From positions 1 through 6,553 of the forward strand of contig DKVF01000095.1 in assembly GCA_002491065.1 (NCBI GenBank): 6,553 nt of DNA, read 5' to 3'. Shown one piece after another: positions 1 to 5,798 of this stretch. Both the position numbers and the translations under genes were made by a program. How positions within the stretch are numbered: the first letter of the stretch is position 1; each line of letters begins with the position of its first letter. This DNA is from Peptococcaceae bacterium UBA7185 (lineage in GTDB: Bacteria; Bacillota; Peptococcia; Peptococcales; Peptococcaceae). Under the pieces are notes generated by a model. It saw only the letters and a list, made by a program, of their open reading frames with translations. It was not told the DNA's origin and made no database searches.

Positions 1-34
1 AATATTTTCGCTCTGTTTGTATTCACTTTTTTAA

Positions 35-430
35 TTATCGACATTTCAATAATTCATCGCTCAATTTTAAAATTTCAGGTGCCAGTTTTTTTCGCTGCCG
101 CTTCGTAATAAACTTCTCCAGCAACGGCGCGCCGGACATACATGCCAGACCCAGCACGCCAAGAAAAACTCCCAACACAAACTGTCCATTGCTGCTTGCT
201 CCAACGACACTGTGAAGACCTACAGCAAAAAGTAAAACACCAAACAGTCCCAAAAAAATTGCTGCCAATACACCAGGCAGCCTTGCCCCCTTATCCAATT
301 TTCGTAACCGTTCCACGCCCTCGTCAGATGATGCTGCTGATAAATATTTTTGCCGGATTGCCTGTATCTCCGTCTGTTGTTTCGCTGAATAGGTATAGAA
401 AAATGTATTCTCCTGTTGTTCCTTCTCCAT
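35..430 (-). CDS. small two-helix membrane protein of unknown function, third gene of a two-component operon
   Basis: This 131-residue protein has a charged N-terminal part (residues 1-51) containing FFYTYSAKQQTEI, two likely membrane helices (about 52-74 and 83-105), and a basic C-terminal tail with KRQRKKLAPEILKLSDELLK (110-129). The start is the ATG at 430, because an AGGAGG site (440-445) lies 9 nt upstream; an in-frame upstream start would lie before this site and lacks its own. It begins 44 nt after the kinase stop on the same strand, so it is probably the last gene of the regulator-kinase operon. I recall similar short proteins (N-terminal TYSA motif, C-terminal APEILxLxDEL motif) in Firmicutes, sometimes carrying the database name dihydropteridine reductase. 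I see no nucleotide-binding motif to support that name. It could be an accessory membrane partner of the kinase, but that is inferred from position only. Confidence 0.85.
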   Translation of the reverse strand: MEKEQQENTFFYTYSAKQQTEIQAIRQKYLSAASSDEGVERLRKLDKGARLPGVLAAIFLGLFGVLLFAVGLHSVVGASSNGQFVLGVFLGVLGLACMSGAPLLEKFITKRQRKKLAPEILKLSDELLKCR

Positions 431-474
431 AAACTCTAGCCTCCTGCCTGATAGAAATTCAATTTCCATCAGAT

Positions 475-1542
475 TTAATCACGAGTCTTAGGCAAGCGTA
501 CCACAAATGTGCTACCCACGCCCAAAGCACTCTGCACAGAAATTTCGCCACCGGTAATCTCAATAGCCCGTTTCACTAGCGCCAATCCCAAACCATTGCC
601 CTGCGTGCCATGAGAGCCGTCCCCTTGATAAAATTTCTCAAATATATGCCGACCAGTTTCCGCATTCATACCGCAACCTGTATCCGCCACACTCACCATC
701 ATCCATTCCTTTTCTTCTTTCGTTTTTACAGTAATCCGGCCGCCTTCATCGGTAAACTTTATCGCATTGGAGAGCAAATTATTCCACACCAAGGATAATA
801 ATTCCCTGTCAGCCTCCACAATCACATCATCAATATCAATTTCCATCTGTATATTTTTGCGTTCCCACATAGACTCCTGCGCTAATATACATTCTCGCAG
901 CTGTTCCCCCAAATTGTAGGATTTTGCATCAGGATAGATATTTTGGTTTTCCAGCTTGTTAAGCCGAAGAATATTTGTAATCAGCTCCGACAGTCTGCGC
1001 GAGCCATCCGCCACTGCACGTGCATATTCCATGCGCTGCACCTCAGGCAAATTCGGCGCCTGCAGCATAACAGCATAATTTTGCATCACAGCCAACGGCG
1101 TCTTTAGCTCATGAGACACATTGGCTACAAAATCTGTCCGCAAGGTTTCCAACCCCGACAATTCCTCCGCCATTTTATTAAAATCGTGAATAATCAAGTC
1201 CAGCTCGTTCATCTCGCCCGATTCATGCAAAGGTTGAATCCGCGCTGAAAAGTCTCCTTGCGTGAGCTGATGTGTAGCTTGCAGAATACGCCGCACTGGT
1301 TCCTCTACCGTTTTCTTATGCCGAATGCCATCAAATACAGAACAGGCAAAGCTGAGAAGTATCACATTACCCAAAGTCAGCAAGGCACTTCTGGCTAGAT
1401 TAGTGCTTTCAAAGTGCATCGTACGCAAAAATAATAAGAAACACGCGCTGACTACGAAAGCAATAAACAAGAAAAATATCAGATAACGCCTGAGAGAAAA
1501 TAGACTTCGAGCTACGCGAGGCGCAAAAATTTGTTGACTCAT
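475..1542 (-). CDS. sensor histidine kinase with HAMP domain
   Basis: This 355-residue membrane kinase should autophosphorylate on a histidine and pass the phosphate to the response regulator encoded just upstream. Two membrane helices are visible (about 19-40 and 52-71), separated by only some 12 residues, so there is essentially no extracytoplasmic sensor domain. A HAMP linker follows (about 73-127). The dimerisation and phosphoacceptor domain holds the H-box NVSHELKTPL with His144. The ATPase domain shows the N-box NNLLSNAIKF (254-263), the G1 box DTGCG (287-291), the F-box IFEKFYQG (300-307) and the G2 box GNGLGLAL (315-322). All catalytic boxes look intact. The ATG at 1542 overlaps the regulator's TGA (ATGA), and an AAGGCGGTG site precedes it inside the regulator gene, which suggests translational coupling. 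The signal is unknown; the architecture points to sensing within the membrane or through a membrane partner. Confidence 0.95.
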   Translation of the reverse strand: MSQQIFAPRVARSLFSLRRYLIFFLFIAFVVSACFLLFLRTMHFESTNLARSALLTLGNVILLSFACSVFDGIRHKKTVEEPVRRILQATHQLTQGDFSARIQPLHESGEMNELDLIIHDFNKMAEELSGLETLRTDFVANVSHELKTPLAVMQNYAVMLQAPNLPEVQRMEYARAVADGSRRLSELITNILRLNKLENQNIYPDAKSYNLGEQLRECILAQESMWERKNIQMEIDIDDVIVEADRELLSLVWNNLLSNAIKFTDEGGRITVKTKEEKEWMMVSVADTGCGMNAETGRHIFEKFYQGDGSHGTQGNGLGLALVKRAIEITGGEISVQSALGVGSTFVVRLPKTRD

Positions 1543-2210
1543 TTCAACACCGCCTTATAACCCAGCCCATGCACTGTAACAATTTCAAAGTCATCACAAC
1601 CCGCCAGCTTATCCCGTAGCTTTGTGATATACACATCCACCACACGCGAACCAGAAGCGCTGTCTACATCCCAAAATTCGTCCATAAGCTGCGCTCTGGT
1701 AAAGGTTTTACGAGGGTAAGACAACATCTTATACAGCAAATCGAATTCACGCACCGTCAAATTAATCTCTTCCCCGCCTAAGTAAGCGGTATGTTCGTCT
1801 TCATCCATAGTCAACCTTCCCACTGTCAACCGTTTACTGTTGACAATTTCAGAACGGCGCAGCAATGCCTTCACGCGCAGCGTCAACTCCTCCAAATCTA
1901 CAGGCTTCACCATATAGTCATCAATTCCCGCATGAAACCCCTTCTGCTTTGCCGCCAGATCATCCCGCGCTGTCATAAACAAAATAGGAATTTTTTTGTC
2001 CATCTCCCGTACCGTATCCACAAAAGAAAATCCATCTACATTAGGCATCATAATATCTGAAATAATCAACGCCACGGAACTTTCGTACAAAATATCATAG
2101 GCCTCATTAGCGCTCAAACATCCCACCGCGTCAAACCCCTGCTGCCGCAAAAACGCACACACCACACGGTTCAGCTCTCGGTCATCCTCCACCACTAAAA
2201 TACGGACCAT
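1539..2210 (-). CDS. OmpR/PhoB-family response regulator
   Basis: This 223-residue cytoplasmic transcription factor has an N-terminal receiver domain (about 1-117) and a C-terminal winged-helix DNA-binding domain (about 127-222). In the receiver, the acidic pair is Asp9/Asp10, the phosphoacceptor is Asp52 in SDIMMPNVDG, and the switch residues are Thr80 and Lys102 in the VKP motif. The recognition helix is around RVVDVYITKLRDKL (189-202), and the protein ends in the typical VHGLGYKA wing. The start is the ATG at 2210, because GGAGG (2218-2222) lies 7 nt upstream; the longer in-frame extension to 2249 has no such site. It is the first gene of a leftward operon with the kinase (4-nt overlap) and the small membrane protein. 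Its targets are unknown; autoregulation is common in this family but no clear direct-repeat operator was seen upstream. Confidence 0.95.
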   Translation of the reverse strand: MVRILVVEDDRELNRVVCAFLRQQGFDAVGCLSANEAYDILYESSVALIISDIMMPNVDGFSFVDTVREMDKKIPILFMTARDDLAAKQKGFHAGIDDYMVKPVDLEELTLRVKALLRRSEIVNSKRLTVGRLTMDEDEHTAYLGGEEINLTVREFDLLYKMLSYPRKTFTRAQLMDEFWDVDSASGSRVVDVYITKLRDKLAGCDDFEIVTVHGLGYKAVLK

Positions 2211-2266
2211 ATTCTTCCCTCCCCAAAAAGCAGTCTCAAAAAATGTCACACTTGATAATTCATTTT

Positions 2267-2275
2267 ATTATAACA
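2267..2275 (-). promoter_or_regulatory. extended -10 promoter of the two-component operon
   Basis: Read on the minus strand this is TGTTATAAT, a perfect TATAAT (2267-2272) with the TG extension. No good -35 box is seen at 16-18 bp spacing, which is acceptable for extended -10 promoters. Transcription would start near 2260 and give a leader of about 50 nt before the regulator ATG. The site lies just downstream of the neighbouring gene's terminator, so the operon appears independently transcribed. Confidence 0.65.
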
Positions 2276-2314
2276 TGGAATTGTTAAAAAATTATTTACG
2301 CTCACAGGAAAACA

Positions 2315-2354
2315 AAAAAATTCGCTGTCTACCGAAACATACAGCGAATTTTTT
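2315..2354 (-). terminator. intrinsic terminator of the 11-residue-repeat gene
   Basis: A perfect 14-bp inverted repeat (2315-2328 with 2341-2354) with a 12-nt loop. The arms are AAAAAATTCGCTGT and ACAGCGAATTTTTT, so the hairpin carries A and T tracts on both sides and could work in both directions. It lies about 50 nt after the stop of the leftward repeat gene and just before the two-component promoter, insulating the two units. Confidence 0.85.
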
Positions 2355-2403
2355 ATATACCAGCCTATCAAATTACTACTGCGCTGGTTATGCACAGCAA
2401 AAA

Positions 2404-2703
2404 CTATCTGTTCCTCGATGCCTTCTTCATCTTATCCACGTTTCCACTGTTTTTCAAAAAGGTATCCACAAAACCATCCTCGATTTTCTGATAGGCATCC
2501 ACAACACCGTCCTCAATTTTTTGATAGGTGTCTACAACCTTATCCTCTACCTTTTGATAAGTGCCCACAACAGTATCCTCCATTTTTTCGTAGGTGTCCA
2601 CAACTGCATCCTCTGCTCTTTCGTAAGCATCTGCCACACCGTCGCGAAGCCTTTCGTATACATCCGCAGCTTTTTGCGCTGATTTCGATTTAAAATCTGC
2701 CAT
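2404..2703 (-). CDS. small protein of six tandem 11-residue repeats
   Basis: This 99-residue hydrophilic protein has no signal peptide or membrane helix. Residues 15-80 are six tandem 11-residue units of the form VYxKxEDxVVD-A/T; the repeated aromatic is at Tyr16, 27, 38, 49, 60 and 71, and Phe82 continues the phase. The units start with an N-terminal MADFKSKSAQKAAD segment and end in VDTFL plus a basic tail. An 11-residue period suits a long amphipathic helix, as in apolipoprotein, synuclein or LEA-type proteins, so lipid-surface binding, oligomerisation or stress protection are possible, none shown here. I recall related small Firmicutes proteins with KIEDxFVDTFL-like ends and no known function. 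The start is the ATG at 2703, 8 nt after AGGAGG (2712-2717); a TTG at 2709 would be too close to that site. It has its own terminator downstream and appears monocistronic. Confidence 0.85.
   Translation of the reverse strand: MADFKSKSAQKAADVYERLRDGVADAYERAEDAVVDTYEKMEDTVVGTYQKVEDKVVDTYQKIEDGVVDAYQKIEDGFVDTFLKNSGNVDKMKKASRNR
2464..2661 (-). repeat. six in-frame 33-bp coding repeats
   Basis: Six consecutive 33-bp units encode the 11-residue repeats. The central units (encoding residues 37-80) are the most alike, while the first unit (YERLRDGVAD) is the most diverged. The unit length is an exact multiple of three, so unit gain or loss would keep the frame. Confidence 0.85.
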
Positions 2704-2732
2704 ATGCAATTCCTCCTCTTTTTTATACGTTT

Positions 2733-2738
2733 ATTCTA
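2733..2738 (-). promoter_or_regulatory. possible -10 box for the repeat gene
   Basis: On the minus strand TAGAAT lies 29 nt upstream of the ATG of the repeat gene, leaving room for a leader that includes the AGGAGG. No convincing -35 hexamer is present at normal spacing, so the call is weak. Confidence 0.3.
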
Positions 2739-2951
2739 TCCATCAAATGTTCCCGAATTACTAAGAAAATATTGCTAAATTGTTAACAGGTCTTTTTGCC
2801 GGAAATCTGTCTTTCGCAAAAAACTTCTTTCAATTAATATCTCAGAAACATTTCCCTGACAAATCCCCAACATTGACATTGTAAGATAACATCATCAAAG
2901 GCAAGAAAATATTTCAATATAGAAAAATTTCATTTAGGAGGACGATTTCTC

Positions 2952-3566
2952 ATGGAACTGTTAAAAATGACCGGTAAAAAAATTTCAAATTTACACTTTG
3001 GCCTGGTGCCCTGCATTATGTTTATCCTTATGACACTGCGCACCTTCACATCAGGCAACAATGTCATAATCAGCGGATTGTGCGTTGCGTTTCTGCCCTT
3101 CTTCGCACAATTGCGCAGTACTCTCTGCACCGAAGAATCTGGGCGGAAAGAAAACGAACTGCTCAGCATCTTTCTCATGAATCTCATTTTTATTGCAGTC
3201 GGTATGTTATATCTGAGGGGAATTACCTGGCTGGGCAGCATATTTTACGCAGGCTACACTGCCAGTCCTGTACTCCGTGAATTATTTTTACTCACATACT
3301 TATGTGACATCGCATTCATCAGCATTACCGTGCCGCTTACCTTTGCATTACAGCAGAACCAGCGCACAGTTTTGGCTGTTTCACTGGCAAATCTGGAAAT
3401 TGCGTTTATGATATTCGCCAATAAGGCGCTGCTTCTGCTGGGCAACACATTCATGCTGGAGCAATCCTGGCTGCTATATGGGTTAACCATTTTATTGCCC
3501 GTCATATCCTTAAGCAGTTTTCTGGTAAAAGAAAAAGCCGCAAAAAATCTACGACAAGAACTGTAA
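2952..3566 (+). CDS. hypothetical integral membrane protein with about six helices
   Basis: I do not recognise this 204-residue protein. It is strongly hydrophobic, with likely membrane helices at about 15-30, 37-53, 69-88, 110-133, 139-164 and 172-193, a charged loop (60-69, EESGRKENEL) after the second helix, and a basic tail KEKAAKNLRQEL. The size and helix count resemble permease subunits of ABC-2 exporters, but no ATPase gene is adjacent and I see no family motif, so I do not assign that role. The start is the ATG at 2952, 10 nt after AGGAGG (2936-2941). A TTGACA occurs at 2873-2878, but no matching -10 was found at normal spacing. The gene is followed by a strong terminator and has no same-strand neighbour upstream, so it is probably transcribed alone. 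It is divergent from the repeat gene, with about 250 bp between them. Confidence 0.8.
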   Translation: MELLKMTGKKISNLHFGLVPCIMFILMTLRTFTSGNNVIISGLCVAFLPFFAQLRSTLCTEESGRKENELLSIFLMNLIFIAVGMLYLRGITWLGSIFYAGYTASPVLRELFLLTYLCDIAFISITVPLTFALQQNQRTVLAVSLANLEIAFMIFANKALLLLGNTFMLEQSWLLYGLTILLPVISLSSFLVKEKAAKNLRQEL

Positions 3567-3597
3567 TTTTATATCGTTTCACTACCCCATCCCCATT

Positions 3598-3644
3598 GCA
3601 AAGGGCCGTCTTGATTTTAAGACAGCCCTTTGCTTTGTATTTTG
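3598..3644 (+). terminator. intrinsic terminator after the hypothetical membrane gene
   Basis: A long hairpin: GCAAAGGGC (3598-3606) pairs with GCCCTTTGC (3625-3633), and after one C-A mismatch GTCTT (3608-3612) pairs with AAGAC (3619-3623), with a 6-nt loop. A T-rich tail (TTTGTATTTT) follows. It lies about 30 nt after the stop codon and separates this gene from the downstream transporter promoter. Confidence 0.9.
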
Positions 3645-3680
3645 GTTTCATCTCATTAACATAAAAATTACCTTACTGTT

Positions 3681-3712
3681 TCGACATTTTGCTCCTATAA
3701 TACTCCTATAAT
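3681..3712 (+). promoter_or_regulatory. promoter region of the TDT transporter with tandem -10 boxes
   Basis: Two perfect TATAAT boxes (3696-3701 and 3707-3712) lie in an 11-bp tandem repeat, CTCCTATAATA twice. A TCGACA (3681-3686, one base from TTGACA) lies 20 bp before the second box; no better -35 at 17 bp was found for either. Start sites would fall about 11 bp apart, near 3708 and 3719, giving a leader of about 115-125 nt. Confidence 0.5.
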
Positions 3713-3750
3713 AAATATCAGAATAACGCACAGCAAGAAAGTGAAAACTA

Positions 3751-3778
3751 TGTGTTAGCCAAAAGTACGACTAACACA
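3751..3778 (+). other. leader hairpin before the TDT transporter
   Basis: TGTGTTAG (3751-3758) pairs perfectly with CTAACACA (3771-3778) around a 12-nt loop. It sits in the predicted 5' leader and ends only 2 nt before the terminator-like hairpin. A minimal frame GTG AAA ACT ATG TGT TAG (3741-3758) ends inside the left arm, but it has no good ribosome binding site and is not called as a gene. Confidence 0.5.
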
Positions 3779-3780
3779 CT

Positions 3781-3813
3781 CTAATGTTTCATGTGAGACA
3801 TTAGAAATTTTTT
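3781..3813 (+). terminator. terminator-like hairpin in the leader of the TDT transporter (possible attenuator)
   Basis: CTAATGTTTC (3781-3790) pairs with GAGACATTAG (3795-3804), 10 bp including one G-U, with a 4-nt ATGT loop, followed by AAATTTTTT (T-tract 3808-3813). It lies after the transporter promoter and about 20 nt before the start codon, and no gene ends just upstream. A position inside the leader suggests conditional termination of the transporter message. No strong competing antiterminator pairing was found by eye. Confidence 0.6.
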
Positions 3814-3833
3814 ACGAATCGTTGGTGAGAATT

Positions 3834-4808
3834 TTGCACAACTCTGTTCCTTTTGAAATTTTTCTGCAAAAACTACCTTTGTCAATATGCGGCCTGACGC
3901 TAGGTCTCGGCGCCCTGGGCAATCTGATGCTGGCGTACAGCAAAATGTTTCATTGGATTTACATCAGTATGGCAGCAATCTTGTGGCTACTGCTGGTACT
4001 AAAGCTCATTTTTTGCTGGCCACAAGCACAGCAGGAGTTAAAAAATCCGTTGAACTTCAGCGTATTTGAAGCATTTTTTATGACGCTTCTGCAGATTTCT
4101 GCTGCAATCGCTCCCTATTTTTATCAATCTGCCTTCACGCTCTGGCTGGTTGCCAATATAGGTCATGCTATAATAGTTTTATTGTTTAGCTGGTACTACT
4201 TACGCAATTTTCAGCTGCAAAACGTGTTTGCCACCTGGAATGTACTTTACGGCGGCAATATGCTGTCTGCAGTTGTTTCAGTTTCATTCCAGATGCAGCA
4301 TGTTGGCCAATGGATTCTCTGGATAGGTTTTTTCCTGTTCTTGCCCTGGTATTTTGTCGCGGCCTATCGCTATTACAAACTGCCAGTGACAGATGCCGCA
4401 CTGCCCACAGTTTGTATTTTTTCCGCGCCCTTTAATCTAGCGCTGGCCGCTTATCTAAGCTGTACCGCCCAGCCGTCTTTCACCATTGCTCTGCTTTTCG
4501 CAGCCATCGGACAAAGCGCTTATATTTTTGTGTTGTGCTGTCTGCCTAGAATCTTGCGCCTACCCTTTTATTCCAGCTACGGCGCACTTACCTTTCCTTT
4601 TGTAATTCCCGCTGTAGCATTGGAAAAGCTGCTGCACACCCTAAATACAGCGGGCACACAGCAGCTTGCCTTTTGGAATATCATAGTGCGAATTGAAGAA
4701 AGTATCTCTATTATAATGGTCACCTATGCGCTCTTACGTTACTTATATTTTTTATGGGGAATCGCTCAATCCACAAGGAAAGAAACTGTGCGTCCCCCTG
4801 GTCTGTAA
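3834..4808 (+). CDS. TDT-family (TehA/SLAC1-like) transporter
   Basis: This membrane protein of about 324 residues belongs to the tellurite-resistance/dicarboxylate transporter family, which includes bacterial TehA and the plant anion channel SLAC1; family members move anions such as C4-dicarboxylates, sulfite or chloride. The signature is the first-helix motif LPLSICGLTLGLGALGNL (residues 14-31). Further family-like segments are FATWNVLYGGN (132-142), PTVCIFSAPFNLALAAYLS (191-209) and TFPFVIPAVALEK (253-265), and the rest is almost wholly hydrophobic, consistent with the usual ten helices. The substrate cannot be told. No ATG precedes the first helix. I prefer the TTG at 3834, because GGTGA (3824-3828) lies 5 nt upstream; TTG 3822 and GTG 3825 are in-frame alternatives without a visible site. 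It is convergent with the MerR gene, 29 bp away, with no clear terminator between. The leader hairpins suggest attenuation. Confidence 0.9.
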   Translation: MHNSVPFEIFLQKLPLSICGLTLGLGALGNLMLAYSKMFHWIYISMAAILWLLLVLKLIFCWPQAQQELKNPLNFSVFEAFFMTLLQISAAIAPYFYQSAFTLWLVANIGHAIIVLLFSWYYLRNFQLQNVFATWNVLYGGNMLSAVVSVSFQMQHVGQWILWIGFFLFLPWYFVAAYRYYKLPVTDAALPTVCIFSAPFNLALAAYLSCTAQPSFTIALLFAAIGQSAYIFVLCCLPRILRLPFYSSYGALTFPFVIPAVALEKLLHTLNTAGTQQLAFWNIIVRIEESISIIMVTYALLRYLYFLWGIAQSTRKETVRPPGL

Positions 4809-4837
4809 CTTGTCTTCATACAGGACAACAGTGCATG

Positions 4838-5641
4838 TTATCTCTTAGCAATGGGAAAGCGAATCTCTGTTTCCCATTGTTCCACATTGCTGACGCCGTT
4901 TTGATGATTTTTCCAATAAATATCATAAGGCGCAGCAATCACCTCATACCCATTATCATCAATCCATGCTGTCAATGCGCCGTAAGCGTCCGCCATAGAA
5001 GCATACGCGCCATGATGAATGGTAACCGCACACAAACTGCCGCTTATCACATGGTCAGCCTGCCCTGCCGCTACCGGCACTGCCACCTCAATGTCACTGT
5101 TGTCGGGGTCAAATACCCGATCATGATAAAACGCCATTACAGGCCCAGTAGGCTGACAATGTTCCCTGGCAACACGTTCAAATAATTTGCCGTAAGCCTG
5201 ACCAAAATCATCCACACTCATCTGCTGCCGATAGCCAACGACTGCCAAATCCTCTGTTTCTTTCAATACAATTTGATACTTATTCTGATAACTCATAATA
5301 TCTCCCGTCCTCTCAAAATCAGCAAGATGTTGTTCCAGTTCATACATAATAACACTGACTTGCGCTAACTGCTGCTCCAAAATATTTTTCTGCGCAGATA
5401 ATTTTGCAGCGAGCAAACACTTGTCTTTAGTGAATAACAATTGTTGAATCTCTGCCAATGAAAATCCGTAACGCTTCAGGCGCTGAATCAATAACAGCTG
5501 CGGCACTTGTTCGGTTTCATAATAACGATAACCACTTTGCGCATCAATATAGGCAGGCTTTAGCAAATCTATCTTGTCATAATGACGCAGCGTCTTGATG
5601 GTAACCTGGCATGCGCGGGAAAATTCTCCGATACTCAACAT
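4838..5641 (-). CDS. MerR-family transcriptional regulator with GyrI-like effector domain
   Basis: This 267-residue cytoplasmic regulator has a MerR winged-helix domain at 1-71 (MLSIGEFSRACQVTIKTLRHYD, then the wing GYRYY 37-41), a dimerisation coiled coil (about 75-113) and a C-terminal GyrI-like small-molecule binding domain (about 120-267). The latter shows IEVAVPV (184-190) and a final ETEIRFPI. The layout matches BmrR-type multidrug-sensing activators. Glu185 lies where family members often carry a ligand-contacting acidic residue, but its role here is inferred. The start is the ATG at 5641, 8 nt after AAAGGAG (5650-5656); a GTG at 5650 overlaps that site and is unlikely. Its promoter carries a MerR-type operator, so autoregulation is likely. 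No efflux pump is adjacent; the convergent TDT transporter and the distant brnQ are the only possible local targets, and neither has a clear copy of the operator. Confidence 0.93.
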   Translation of the reverse strand: MLSIGEFSRACQVTIKTLRHYDKIDLLKPAYIDAQSGYRYYETEQVPQLLLIQRLKRYGFSLAEIQQLLFTKDKCLLAAKLSAQKNILEQQLAQVSVIMYELEQHLADFERTGDIMSYQNKYQIVLKETEDLAVVGYRQQMSVDDFGQAYGKLFERVAREHCQPTGPVMAFYHDRVFDPDNSDIEVAVPVAAGQADHVISGSLCAVTIHHGAYASMADAYGALTAWIDDNGYEVIAAPYDIYWKNHQNGVSNVEQWETEIRFPIAKR

Positions 5642-5663
5642 ACTATCCACTCCTTTGAATTTG

Positions 5664-5675
5664 CGATTCGAATCG
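5664..5675. repeat. perfect 12-bp palindrome in the merR-type gene leader
   Basis: CGATTCGAATCG is a perfect palindrome lying between the -10 box and the ribosome binding site of the MerR-type gene. Part of it, CGAATCGTTG (5669-5678), recurs exactly at 3815-3824 just before the TDT start region. It could be a second operator or chance. Confidence 0.4.
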
Positions 5676-5683
5676 TTGTTCTT

Positions 5684-5714
5684 AGTGTAAAACCTGACCT
5701 TAGGGCAGAGTCAA
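5684..5714 (-). promoter_or_regulatory. MerR-type promoter and operator with 19-bp spacer
   Basis: On the minus strand a -35 TTGACT (5709-5714) and a -10 TACACT (5684-5689) are separated by exactly 19 bp. Within the spacer lies a dyad CTGNCCTNAGGNCAG (5694-5708), symmetric at 12 of 15 positions. An over-long spacer containing a dyad is the hallmark of promoters activated by MerR proteins through DNA distortion. It lies about 43 nt upstream of the regulator's ATG, so the regulator probably controls itself. Confidence 0.8.
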
Positions 5715-5798
5715 GTATTTTTGAAAAAATTTTCAATTATTTTCTCAGAAAGCTCATATAAGTTTCTCTATCGTCAAATTGCTCTGTTATTCTAAATA

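Noticed and set aside
1809..1844. GTCAAC/GTTGAC inverted repeat and repeated GTCAACC inside the response regulator gene
   Set aside because: It lies in the codons of the linker between the two domains and is short; coding constraint and chance are sufficient.
2464..2661. Regular 33-bp repeats considered as a CRISPR array
   Set aside because: The units are contiguous with no spacers, diverged, and in frame within a coding sequence with its own ribosome site, so they are protein repeats.
2275..2682. Plus-strand open frame of 135 codons opposite the repeat gene
   Set aside because: It has no ribosome binding site, runs through the operon promoter and the terminator hairpin, and its repetitive sequence is just the antisense reading of the 33-bp repeats.
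2930..3241. Minus-strand open frame of 103 codons opposite the hypothetical membrane gene
   Set aside because: It is antisense to a gene with a strong AGGAGG site and membrane-protein composition, and it lacks a site of its own.
3719..3833. Leader of the transporter considered as a T-box or known riboswitch
   Set aside because: It is too short and lacks the T-box sequence or any riboswitch core that I recognise.
4806..4837. Possible terminator between the convergent transporter and MerR genes
   Set aside because: Only a weak TTGTC/GACAA pairing is present and no T-tract follows on either strand.
4754..5185. Plus-strand open frame of 143 codons across the transporter end and the MerR gene
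   Set aside because: It overlaps two well-supported genes, has no ribosome binding site, and its translation resembles no known family.
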